64,000 nucleotides of DNA, taken from positions 186,001-250,000 of the forward strand of contig NZ_NDYP01000002.1 in assembly GCF_002165775.1 (NCBI RefSeq), written 5' to 3'. Position 1 is the first letter of the stretch; the number at the start of each line of letters is the position of its first letter. Positions 10,709 through 18,361 of the stretch are shown in pieces. A model generated the notes under the pieces. It searched no databases and had not been told where the DNA came from. It saw only the letters and a list, made by a program, of their open reading frames with translations. The DNA comes from Campylobacter concisus (GTDB taxonomy: Bacteria; Campylobacterota; Campylobacteria; Campylobacterales; Campylobacteraceae). The position numbers and the translations under genes are program-made.

Positions 10709-11305
10709 GTGAGTAAAGATCAAGTTATAACTATGTTTTACGAACTAAAAGATGCTAATACTGGTGAAATTTTAGAGTCAAACATGCAAGAAGGTGGCCA
10801 AATTTCGTTTATAACAGGGCATGGCCATATTATAGAAAAGCTTGAAGAAGAAGTAAGCAAATTAAAATCAGGCGAAAGAGCAACTATAAGCGTAAAGGCA
10901 GCAGAGGGTTGTGGTGAATATAATAACGAAGCCATTCAGTCGTTACCAAAAGAGCAGTTTGCTGGTATAGATTTACATGAAGGAATGGAACTTTTTGGTC
11001 AAAATGAGGATGGCTCAAGCGTTCGTGTTATTGTTAAAGAGATCAAAGATAACGAAGTAACAGTTGATTTTAATCACCCATATGCTGGTAAAGATTTGTT
11101 ATTTAATGTTGAAGTTTTAGAAGTCAGAGATGCGACAGAAGATGAAAAAGCAACAGGTATGGTAGCCGGGGCTCATACTTGCGGTTGCGGTGGTCACGAT
11201 CATGAGCATGAACATGAGTGCTGCGGGGGTCATGGACATGGGCATGGACACGGACACGAGGATGGTGGTTGCGGTTGCGGTGGACACGGACATCACCATC
11301 ATTAA
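10709..11305 (+). CDS. slyD: FKBP-type peptidyl-prolyl isomerase SlyD
   Basis: SlyD (198 residues) is a cytoplasmic prolyl isomerase/chaperone and nickel-handling protein. Residues about 1-70 and 125-150 make the FKBP domain, with an insert-in-flap region between them (KEQFAGIDLHEGMELFG). The last 45 residues are almost only His, Cys, Gly, Asp and Glu, including several CGCGG and HGHGH units and a terminal HHHH. That is the metal-binding tail. In this genus it would serve nickel delivery to hydrogenase, which is an inference. It starts with GTG at 10709 after AGGAG. Confidence 0.95.
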   Translation: MSKDQVITMFYELKDANTGEILESNMQEGGQISFITGHGHIIEKLEEEVSKLKSGERATISVKAAEGCGEYNNEAIQSLPKEQFAGIDLHEGMELFGQNEDGSSVRVIVKEIKDNEVTVDFNHPYAGKDLLFNVEVLEVRDATEDEKATGMVAGAHTCGCGGHDHEHEHECCGGHGHGHGHGHEDGGCGCGGHGHHHH

Positions 11306-11314
11306 GAAGCTAAA

Positions 11315-12244
11315 ATGAAAAAAATTGCTTTTGTTTTTGCGGGCCAAGGCTCGCAAAGTATTGGTATGGGAAAAGACTTTTACGAAAATTTTTCTACTGC
11401 TAAACTACTTTTAAATGATGCTTGTAATGACACTGGCATTGATTACAAAGAGCTTTTATTTACACAAAACGATAAGTTGGATAAAACAGAATTTACTCAG
11501 CCAGCTATTGTTTTAAACTCGCTAATGACTTATTTGGCTTTTTCAAATTTTATTAAAGAAAAACCAGAATTTAGTCTTGGGCACTCACTTGGAGAATTTA
11601 CTGCTCTTGCAATTAGTGGAGCATTTAATTTTATTGATGCGATTAGGCTTGTGAATTTACGTGGTAAATTTATGCAAGAAGCTTGTATTGGTAAAGATGC
11701 CGGCATGATGGTAGTTCTTGGACTTAGTGATGAAGTGGTTGAAGAAATTTGTAAAAAAGCAAGAGAAGAAGGTTTGCAAATTTATGCTGCAAACTACAAC
11801 TGCGATGGACAAATCGTTGTCGCTGGCGTAAGAGCTGATCTTGCTAGCTATGAAGCAAAATTTAAAGAAGCTGGCGCAAAAAGAGCAGTGCTTTTAAATA
11901 TGTCAGTAGCAAGCCATTGTCCGATACTTGAGCCAGCTAGTGTTAGGTTGGCAAGTGAGCTTGAGAGTACTTTGGCTACCAAATTTTCTCCAGTTGTCTC
12001 AAACGTAAATGCTAAAATTTATACCGATAAAAGTGAAGCACTAGTTCTGCTAAAAGAGCAGCTAATAAAACCAGTTTGCTATAAACAAAGCATTAAAAAC
12101 TATGAAAACGATGTTGATTGTTTTATCGAGCTTGGCGCTACGACGCTAAAGGGCATCAATAAAAAAATTACTGAAAAGCCAACTTATAGTATTACTGATA
12201 TGGCAAGTCTTGAAGAAGTTGTGAAAATTTTGGAGGAGAGATGA
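11315..12244 (+). CDS. fabD: Malonyl-CoA:ACP transacylase FabD
   Basis: FabD (309 residues) moves malonyl from CoA to acyl carrier protein, giving the elongation substrate for fatty acid synthesis. FAGQGSQ is at residues 8-14 and the nucleophile elbow GHSLGEF at 89-95, with Ser91 catalytic. The catalytic His is in SVASHCPIL. The last codons overlap the mtnN start by 4 bases (ATGA). Confidence 0.97.
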   Translation: MKKIAFVFAGQGSQSIGMGKDFYENFSTAKLLLNDACNDTGIDYKELLFTQNDKLDKTEFTQPAIVLNSLMTYLAFSNFIKEKPEFSLGHSLGEFTALAISGAFNFIDAIRLVNLRGKFMQEACIGKDAGMMVVLGLSDEVVEEICKKAREEGLQIYAANYNCDGQIVVAGVRADLASYEAKFKEAGAKRAVLLNMSVASHCPILEPASVRLASELESTLATKFSPVVSNVNAKIYTDKSEALVLLKEQLIKPVCYKQSIKNYENDVDCFIELGATTLKGINKKITEKPTYSITDMASLEEVVKILEER

Positions 12245-12924
12245 TAGCGATACTAGGAGCCATGCAAGAGGAGATAACACCGATCCTTGAAATGGTTGGT
12301 GAATATAAAACTGTTCAATATGCAAATAATAAATTTTACTTAGCAAACTATAAAGGAAAAGAGCTAGTCATTGCCTATTCAAAGATAGGCAAGGTAAATG
12401 CAGCCATAACGGCAACTTTAATGATAGAAAAATTTAAGGCCTCAAAGTTGCTCTTTACTGGCGTAGCTGGCTCACTTGATGAGAGTTTAAAAATAGGCGA
12501 TATGCTTTATGCTACTAGCTTAGTGCAACATGATCTTGATATCACGGCTTTTGGCCATCCTTATGGCTATGTACCAGGCACAAGTATATTTGTTAAAAGC
12601 GATGAAGGACTAAATGAACTGGCAAAAAAGATAGCTGATAAAAAAGATATGAGCTTAAGTGCTGGTATTATTGCGACCGGAGATCAGTTTATCTGCGATA
12701 ATGAAAAGAAAGCTTGGATAAAAAAGATATTTAATGCGAGCGCTACCGAGATGGAAGGTGCTAGCGTTGCACTAGTTTGCGAAACACTTGGTGTGCCATT
12801 TTTTATACTAAGAGCTATCAGCGATGGAGCTGGTGATGCAGCAGAGTTTGACTTTGATAAATTTTTGCAAGATTCAGCAAATGTTAGTGCAAAATTTATA
12901 CTTGAAATGGTAGAAAGCTTATGA
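12241..12924 (+). CDS. mtnN: 5'-methylthioadenosine/S-adenosylhomocysteine (and aminofutalosine) nucleosidase
   Basis: The 227-residue enzyme cleaves adenine from SAH and MTA. In Campylobacter and Helicobacter it also cleaves 6-amino-6-deoxyfutalosine in menaquinone synthesis (family knowledge). It starts IAILGAMQEEITPI. The purine-binding/catalytic part is EMEGASVALVC, and the active-site Asp is in ISDGAGD. The start overlaps fabD by 4 bases, and the stop overlaps the next gene by 4. Confidence 0.96.
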   Translation: MIAILGAMQEEITPILEMVGEYKTVQYANNKFYLANYKGKELVIAYSKIGKVNAAITATLMIEKFKASKLLFTGVAGSLDESLKIGDMLYATSLVQHDLDITAFGHPYGYVPGTSIFVKSDEGLNELAKKIADKKDMSLSAGIIATGDQFICDNEKKAWIKKIFNASATEMEGASVALVCETLGVPFFILRAISDGAGDAAEFDFDKFLQDSANVSAKFILEMVESL

Positions 12925-13679
12925 TAGAGCTTAGTAAAAGGCTTCTTAGGCAAGTTGGTCAGACAAACGCCAGATACAAGATGATAGAGGGCGGAGATAA
13001 GATCTTGCTTGGTCTTAGCGGTGGTAAAGATAGCCTCGCACTAGCTCACGTACTAAAGCATATCCAAAACGTTACACCTGAGAAATTTGAGTTTAAAGCA
13101 GTAACACTAAGCTACGGCATGGGTGAGGACTACGCTTATCTTACGAAGCATTGCAATGAGCACGGAATAGAGCATGAAGTAATAGATAGCTCAATCTTTG
13201 AAATTTCAAAAGAGAAAATCCGTAAAAATTCTAGCTTTTGCAGTTTCTTTTCTCGTATGAGAAGAGGTTATCTTTATACTTACGCCTTAAAGCATGGTTT
13301 TAATAAACTCGCGATTGCTCATCATTTAGACGATGCAGCGGAGAGCTTTTTTATGAACTTTACATATAATGGTGCACTAAGGACGCTTGCTCCAAAATAT
13401 ACTGCAAAAAATGGAATCACGGTTATTAGACCGTTTATCTTCATTCGCGAGAGACAGCTTCGCGAAAATGCTATCAAAAATGAATTAAGAGTCATTGGCG
13501 ATGAAGCATGCCCTGCAATGAGATTTGACGTAAAGATGCCGCATGCTAGATATGAAACCAAACAGCTTTTAGCGACTTTAGAAAAAGAAAATCCAAAGCT
13601 TTTTACTTCGCTAAAAGCAGCATTTGAAAATATCCATACTGATACTTTTTTTGCTCTCAATAGCAGTAGTGAAGAGTAA
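12921..13679 (+). CDS. ttcA: TtcA-like PP-loop ATPase, probable tRNA thiolation enzyme
   Basis: The 252-residue protein has the PP-loop SGGKDS at residues 33-38 and AHHLDDAAE at 133-141, the adenylation core shared with TtcA (2-thiocytidine 32 in tRNA). TtcA normally binds an iron-sulfur cluster through a CxxC pair and a later Cys. Here Cys107 and Cys197 are present, but the second CxxC residue is Phe110 (FCSFFSRMRRG). So it may hold the cluster differently or do related PP-loop chemistry. It overlaps mtnN by 4 bases. Confidence 0.78.
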   Translation: MIELSKRLLRQVGQTNARYKMIEGGDKILLGLSGGKDSLALAHVLKHIQNVTPEKFEFKAVTLSYGMGEDYAYLTKHCNEHGIEHEVIDSSIFEISKEKIRKNSSFCSFFSRMRRGYLYTYALKHGFNKLAIAHHLDDAAESFFMNFTYNGALRTLAPKYTAKNGITVIRPFIFIRERQLRENAIKNELRVIGDEACPAMRFDVKMPHARYETKQLLATLEKENPKLFTSLKAAFENIHTDTFFALNSSSEE

Positions 13680-13687
13680 AATTTTAC

Positions 13688-13717
13688 TTGCTTTTTGGGA
13701 CTAATCCCAAGAAGCAA
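13688..13717 (+). terminator. Hairpin after the slyD-ttcA cluster
   Basis: A 13-pair stem with one T-G pair (13688-13700 with 13705-13717) and a CTAA loop starts 8 bases past the ttcA stop. The T-rich tail is broken (TCTATAAATATTTC), so termination may be moderate. Confidence 0.6.
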
Positions 13718-13949
13718 TCTATAAATATTTCTATTTTAATTGGCTTTTATCAAAATAAATACAAAATGTATGAATAGATGAAATTCTTGTGCTTGTGCAT
13801 AAATCAAAACTGTCATATACAACAAATACAAAAGCATTTAGTGCAAAAACCACTGGTTAAAATTTTGTAACTTAGAAAATTTAAGCTTAAAAAAATAGTC
13901 ATGTGCTTTAAATATTAAAAAATAGCTATTTAAAATAGCAAGCTATAAC
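13718..13949. other. AT-rich gap between convergent ttcA and recO
   Basis: No coding sequence with a start and ribosome site is seen. Near the recO end, GCTAT and ATAGC (13925-13929 and 13935-13939) form a small hairpin. On the minus strand it is followed by TATTTTTT, a possible weak recO terminator. Confidence 0.4.
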
Positions 13950-14564
13950 TTAAAGTCCGTCAAGTAAAATTTTATAAAGTCGGTTTATCTCATCGTCATT
14001 TAGCTCGATCGTGCTTTTTGTATCAAATAAATTTTTGATCTTGCTAGCGTCAAATTCGCTCCTATCAAGGCAGTGCTTGTGAGAGGGTAAAAAACCACGA
14101 GTTAAGCAAAGCTCACTCTCTATCTCCTCGTCGCAGATGAAACACTCAAGCTCGCTGTGAAGCCTACCTTCATACTCTAAAATTTTAACGTAGCTTTCGA
14201 TGATAAGGCGTTTTGGATTTTGTAGCTGCATCTGTTTGGCGCAGCGATCAATCTCATTAAAATAAATTTCATCGAGCTGCTCGACCTCTTTTAGATGATC
14301 ATAAAGTAGGCGCATGAACTGCTGCCAAATGATGAGCTTGTCTCGCTCTAACAGCCATTTAAAGCCAAGATGAAGTATGCTTCTAAGCTTTGGTAGAAAT
14401 TTTGCCTCTTGCTCTAGCTCAAAGTCGATCTTGTAGCCGGTCATGATATTTGAGTGGCGTGCGCCAAAAAATCTATATGACTTTACGAGCAAATTTGGCG
14501 TTAGCACAAAGACTAAAAGGTCCTCGTCTCTGACCTTTTGCACGCGCAGGATATAGCCTTGCAT
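13950..14564 (-). CDS. recO: Recombination protein RecO (epsilonproteobacterial type)
   Basis: This 204-residue RecO-like protein would act with RecR to load RecA during gap repair. The N-terminus MQGYILRVQKVRDEDLLVFVL is a short OB-fold start like other RecO proteins. The C-terminal half has a CFIC...C...C pattern resembling the RecO zinc site. The family is poorly conserved and the protein is shorter than E. coli RecO, so the call is good but not certain. It is last in the minus-strand operon, and its ATG abuts the dusB stop. Confidence 0.8.
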   Translation of the reverse strand: MQGYILRVQKVRDEDLLVFVLTPNLLVKSYRFFGARHSNIMTGYKIDFELEQEAKFLPKLRSILHLGFKWLLERDKLIIWQQFMRLLYDHLKEVEQLDEIYFNEIDRCAKQMQLQNPKRLIIESYVKILEYEGRLHSELECFICDEEIESELCLTRGFLPSHKHCLDRSEFDASKIKNLFDTKSTIELNDDEINRLYKILLDGL

Positions 14565-15488
14565 CTAGGCAAAAAACTCCTTTATACGCTCTCTCATCGC
14601 TGTCGCGTCTTTGATGAAATTTATATCGTTTCTAAAGGTTGTTGCACCGTCGATGCCCTTGCTGTACTGATGCAAATGCTTTCTAAATATGCAAAGTCCA
14701 TGCTCTCCGTAGTGCTCGATCATCGCATCAAAGTGAACTAGGATGATCTTTTGTTTTAGCGCCTTATCTACGCTAGTTTTGGTCTTTATCTCGTGAAATA
14801 TCCAAGGATTACCAATGCTTGCTCTACCGATCATTAGGGCGTCGCACTTTGTGAGGTTTAAAATTTCATCTGCATTTTGTGCGTTGATATCGCCATTTGC
14901 GATGACTGGGATTTTCACGCTTGCCTTTACCCTAGCGATCGCTTCGTAATCAACCTTTGCGCTGTATCCGCCAGCTCTGGTACGCCCATGTACTGCGATA
15001 TAGTCTGCGCCGGCTTCTTCGCAGGCTTTTGCTATCTTTTTTTCGTTTTTGTCGTTAAAGCCAAGTCTAAATTTAACGCTTAGGCTCTCTTTGTTTGAGA
15101 CACTTTTTATGGCTGAGATGATGCTTTGAAGCTTGTCAAGATCGTTTAGTAAAGCAGAACCCGCACCTTGTCTAACGACCTTTGGCACAGGGCAGCCGCA
15201 GTTTAGATCGAGCCCATAAATTCCATTAAATTTATTGATGATTTGCACAGCTTTTTTTATATTTTCTGTGTCATTACCAGCTATTTGAACGACGTAAGGC
15301 TCTTCGTTTGGGGATTTTTTAATCATTTCAAGAGTTTTGTCACTACTCTCATATACTAGAGCATTTGCGCTGATCATTTCACTAACAGTGACATCACAGC
15401 CAAATTTCTTAACTACGCTTCTTAGTGGCAAGTCAGAAAAGCCAGCAAGAGGTGCTAAGAAAAGTGGTTTTTTGCTAAAGTCTATCAT
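14565..15488 (-). CDS. dusB: tRNA dihydrouridine synthase (DusB family)
   Basis: The 307-residue flavoenzyme reduces uridines in tRNA to dihydrouridine. It has the TIM-barrel start LFLAPLAGFSDLPLR, the catalytic-cysteine segment LNCGCPVPKVVRQGAGSALL, HGRTRAGGY, and the FMN-phosphate end ANGDINA...DALMIGRASIGNPWIF. The start overlaps the upstream gene's stop by 4 bases. The length is normal. Confidence 0.95.
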   Translation of the reverse strand: MIDFSKKPLFLAPLAGFSDLPLRSVVKKFGCDVTVSEMISANALVYESSDKTLEMIKKSPNEEPYVVQIAGNDTENIKKAVQIINKFNGIYGLDLNCGCPVPKVVRQGAGSALLNDLDKLQSIISAIKSVSNKESLSVKFRLGFNDKNEKKIAKACEEAGADYIAVHGRTRAGGYSAKVDYEAIARVKASVKIPVIANGDINAQNADEILNLTKCDALMIGRASIGNPWIFHEIKTKTSVDKALKQKIILVHFDAMIEHYGEHGLCIFRKHLHQYSKGIDGATTFRNDINFIKDATAMRERIKEFFA

Positions 15489-16483
15489 TTAAAAAATAGC
15501 GAGCTAGGCACCATTTTGCCGTTATCTCGTAAAAACAGCAAGACTTTTATCTCTTTAAACTCATCTGGGTCGCTACCTTCGATAGCCTCTCTTACTTTAT
15601 CAAGCATCTGAAGCTCAAATAGCGCATATACGTAAGCCTCATCAGCATCAGTATGGATGCTTTTTAGCTTCTCAAAGATGCCGATAAATGCATCTGGTTT
15701 TAGCTTATTTTTAAGCATTATGGCTGCTTTGTCGTATTGTGCTTTTGTTACTTTTGCGTTGTTTAAAAGATCAAAAATTTCATCACTGCTTATATCGATC
15801 TCGTCATTTACAAAGCGGGTAATAATAAGCATTATATCTTCACTTGCTAGCTCAAAATTTAATCTTTTGATCTCGCTAAAAGAAGCTACTTTTATAAGTT
15901 TATCAAATGCAGCTTTTTTAAGGCTCTCATTTTGATCTTGATTTTTAAGTATGTCAAGATAGTAAGTAGGTAGTTGCTCGATCTTATTTAGCTCATTTAG
16001 GATATTCAACTTGCTATCTTTTGCTAGTCTAAATTTCTTTAGATCGACAATCTCTTTATTTTTTATACTTTTTATAGTTTGTAAGATATTGTTTATCTCA
16101 GCATCATCTACACCGACATCTTTAAGCTCGCCTACTGGTGAGATAGAGCGAGTGAGCTGCGAGGCGATCTTGTAAGTGTCGGTTTTGAAGTCTTTATTGC
16201 TCTCAAAGCCAAGAAGCGTCTCTTTGGCTAAGTCTTTATAAAGCTGGCTATCTTTTTTGATCCATTTTTTATATCTATAAAAAGCATATCCATGATAAGC
16301 GATATGAAGTAGGGCAAGAAGTGCTAAAACAGCTACTGGAAGAGCGACCCAAATAGCAATTGGCAAAGTTATAGTTTGGCCTAAAAGCTCAAATGTGTAA
16401 TCAGAACTATTAAGAGAATAAGTAAGTCCTGCAACAACTACTATGTATATTATGCAGTAGACGAGAAATTTTCTAGTTTTCAT
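15485..16483 (-). CDS. Conserved membrane protein of unknown function
   Basis: I do not recognise a characterised family. The 332 residues begin with two likely membrane helices (about 7-24 and 38-65, the second ending in HIAYHGYAFYRYKKW). The remaining 260 residues are soluble, mostly helical and charged, and would face the cytoplasm by the positive-inside rule. The gene lies between the dksA-like gene and dusB, overlapping dusB by 4 bases, so it is co-transcribed. A homologue in the same place in C. jejuni is expected. Confidence 0.85.
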   Translation of the reverse strand: MKTRKFLVYCIIYIVVVAGLTYSLNSSDYTFELLGQTITLPIAIWVALPVAVLALLALLHIAYHGYAFYRYKKWIKKDSQLYKDLAKETLLGFESNKDFKTDTYKIASQLTRSISPVGELKDVGVDDAEINNILQTIKSIKNKEIVDLKKFRLAKDSKLNILNELNKIEQLPTYYLDILKNQDQNESLKKAAFDKLIKVASFSEIKRLNFELASEDIMLIITRFVNDEIDISSDEIFDLLNNAKVTKAQYDKAAIMLKNKLKPDAFIGIFEKLKSIHTDADEAYVYALFELQMLDKVREAIEGSDPDEFKEIKVLLFLRDNGKMVPSSLFFK

Positions 16484-16492
16484 ATTTTCTCC

Positions 16493-16849
16493 TTAGTTTT
16501 TTGCTGTTTTTTCGATTATTTCACGGCAAGTTATGCAGTATTTTGCATGTGGTTTTACCTTTAATCGTGGTATGCTGATCTCCTCTTCGCACATATCACA
16601 AATTCCATAAGTTTTATTTGCTATCTTCTCTAGTGCTTCATCTATCTCTGATAGCTCTGCTCTTTGTTGCGTCGAGATGGAATGCTCTATTAGCTGGTCT
16701 GTATTTACTGAGGCTATATCAAACTCGTCGCTTACACCACTATCTCTTAAGCCATTTACTTCAACAGATGAATCATAGATGTTTTTTTTGATCTGTAATT
16801 TTCTTTCTTCAAGTAATTTTTTAAAAAAATTTAGCTCAGTTTGTGTCAT
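16493..16849 (-). CDS. dksA: DksA/TraR-family zinc-finger transcription regulator
   Basis: The 118-residue protein has a helical N-terminal part and a C4 zinc finger made by Cys84, Cys87, Cys105 and Cys108 (GICDMCEEE...YCITC). DksA binds the RNA polymerase secondary channel and helps the stringent response. The protein is shorter than E. coli DksA, and acidic residues Asp41 and Asp44 lie in the expected coiled-coil tip region. A DksA-like protein affecting rRNA control and virulence is known in Campylobacter. Confidence 0.88.
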   Translation of the reverse strand: MTQTELNFFKKLLEERKLQIKKNIYDSSVEVNGLRDSGVSDEFDIASVNTDQLIEHSISTQQRAELSEIDEALEKIANKTYGICDMCEEEISIPRLKVKPHAKYCITCREIIEKTAKN

Positions 16850-16859
16850 TTATATTCCT

Positions 16860-17315
16860 TTATTTGTGGTATGGGTGGTTTGCATTTATGCAAAGTGCTC
16901 TAAAAATTTGCTCAAAAAGTACAAGCTTGGCAACCTTATGAGCCATCGTCATCTTGCTTAAGCTTACAATTTTTTGTGCTTTATTCTTTAAATTTTGGCT
17001 AAGGCCATAAGCTCCACCTATGAAAAAGTTAATTTGTGAATTTGAGTTTAAAATTTGTGCAAATTCTTGGCTGTCAAGTTGCAAACCATTTTCATCAAGC
17101 ATTATGCAAAAACCTTTTAAATTTGGCTCGTAAATTTCATCATAAGCTCTTAATGCTTCGCTTTTTCCAGTACTTTGAGCTTTTGCTATTTTTTCATTGA
17201 AAAAGACTTTATCGTTTATCTTGGCAAATTTTGCACTCATTTTTATATATTCTTGTATCTCGTTTTCAAAGTTGTCACGTAATGATTTTTGAATGCTAAA
17301 AACTGAAATTTCCAA
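16860..17315 (-). CDS. rlmH: 23S rRNA (pseudouridine1915-N3)-methyltransferase RlmH
   Basis: RlmH (151 residues) is a small SPOUT methyltransferase acting on 70S ribosomes. The knot region has [11 protein letters not shown] (SAM-binding loop) and [23 protein letters not shown]. The C-terminal HPYHK matches the family's conserved tail. It sits 2 bases downstream of accD and 10 upstream of the dksA-like gene. Confidence 0.95.
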   Translation of the reverse strand: MEISVFSIQKSLRDNFENEIQEYIKMSAKFAKINDKVFFNEKIAKAQSTGKSEALRAYDEIYEPNLKGFCIMLDENGLQLDSQEFAQILNSNSQINFFIGGAYGLSQNLKNKAQKIVSLSKMTMAHKVAKLVLFEQIFRALCINANHPYHK

Positions 17316-17317
17316 AT

Positions 17318-18232
17318 TTAGCCTTTGGTTTTTAGCTTTAGTTCAAAGTTATTTCCACTCTCATCTTGGTTATTTTTTTGATGTATTGTCTTATTATTTG
17401 TGAGAAATTTAACCATATCGCTTATATATTTTTTATGTTCGCTTCTTGGCACAATAGCATCGATTAAGCCATGCTCTAATAAAAACTCAGCTCTTTGAAA
17501 TCCCTCTGGTAAATCAGCACCAATGGTTTGTTTGATGACCCTTTGACCAGCAAAGCCTATTAAAGCGCCAGGTTCAGCGATTATTAGATCTCCAAGCCAA
17601 GCAAAAGAGGCACTAACGCCACCCATTGTCGGATCAGTAAGTATTGAGATGTAAGGTAGTTTTGCTTCATCAAGTAGTTTTAAAGCAGCTGATGTCTTTG
17701 ACATTTGCATCAAAGAGAATGTACTTTCTTGCATTCTAGCTCCACCTGAAGCACTCACTATGACTAAAGCTTGGCGTTTTTCTATCGCTCGTTTTATCGC
17801 TCTTACGATCTTTTCACCCTCAACTGAAGCTAGCGAACCACCCATGAAACCAAAGTCAAAAACAACTAGCTGTATCTCTTGTCCGTCGCATTTGCCTTCG
17901 CCGCATATCACTGAGCTTGTGCGTCCTGTTTTTTCTTTATTCTCTGTGATTCTTTTTTTGTATGATTTTTTATCAACAAAATTTAATGGATCTACCGGTT
18001 TTAAATTTGCGTCAAATTCTACAAAGCTATCTTCATCACAGATCAAATTTATGCGATCAGTAGCTTTTAGTCTCATATGATAACCGCATTTTGGGCATAC
18101 ATTAAAACAAGCTTCAACTTCTTTGTAGTACATCAGTGAGTGACAATTATCGCATTTTACCCAGTGTGTAGGTGCTTCTTCTGGACGAGGTTGAGCTTTT
18201 CTTATCTTTGAAAAAATGTCTGAGAAATTCAT
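17318..18232 (-). CDS. accD: Acetyl-CoA carboxylase carboxyltransferase subunit beta
   Basis: AccD transfers carboxyl from biotin to acetyl-CoA together with AccA. A C4 zinc ribbon (CDNC...CPKC) near the N-terminus precedes the crotonase-like core, with the acyl-CoA loops [10 protein letters not shown] and [13 protein letters not shown] start at ATG 18232 (304 residues). A GTG at 18244 would add four residues, but it lies inside the GTGGG that looks like the ribosome site. Confidence 0.95.
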   Translation of the reverse strand: MNFSDIFSKIRKAQPRPEEAPTHWVKCDNCHSLMYYKEVEACFNVCPKCGYHMRLKATDRINLICDEDSFVEFDANLKPVDPLNFVDKKSYKKRITENKEKTGRTSSVICGEGKCDGQEIQLVVFDFGFMGGSLASVEGEKIVRAIKRAIEKRQALVIVSASGGARMQESTFSLMQMSKTSAALKLLDEAKLPYISILTDPTMGGVSASFAWLGDLIIAEPGALIGFAGQRVIKQTIGADLPEGFQRAEFLLEHGLIDAIVPRSEHKKYISDMVKFLTNNKTIHQKNNQDESGNNFELKLKTKG

Positions 18233-18257
18233 ATTTTTACCCACTTATATTAAAAAT

Positions 18258-18274
18258 TGTGGGATTATATCTAA
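18258..18274 (-). promoter_or_regulatory. Promoter (-10 region) of the accD-rlmH-dksA-dusB-recO operon
   Basis: Read on the minus strand this is TTAGATATAATCCCACA, with TATAAT at 18269-18264, about 31 bases before the accD ATG. It is identical over 17 bases to the slyD promoter. Confidence 0.65.
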
Positions 18275-18325
18275 TGTTTGCCTTGCTTTTTCTTATATGA
18301 CTTAAAGTTTGTTTATTTGTGGAGG

Positions 18326-18353
18326 TTTAAAGGGGTAAGTTGGCCCCTTTAAA
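18326..18353 (-). terminator. Hairpin after bamA
   Basis: TTTAAAGGGG (18326-18335) and CCCCTTTAAA (18344-18353) make a perfect 10-pair stem with an 8-base loop, 8 bases past the bamA stop. The minus-strand tail lacks a long T run, so its strength is uncertain. Confidence 0.6.
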
Positions 18354-18361
18354 GTATCTTG

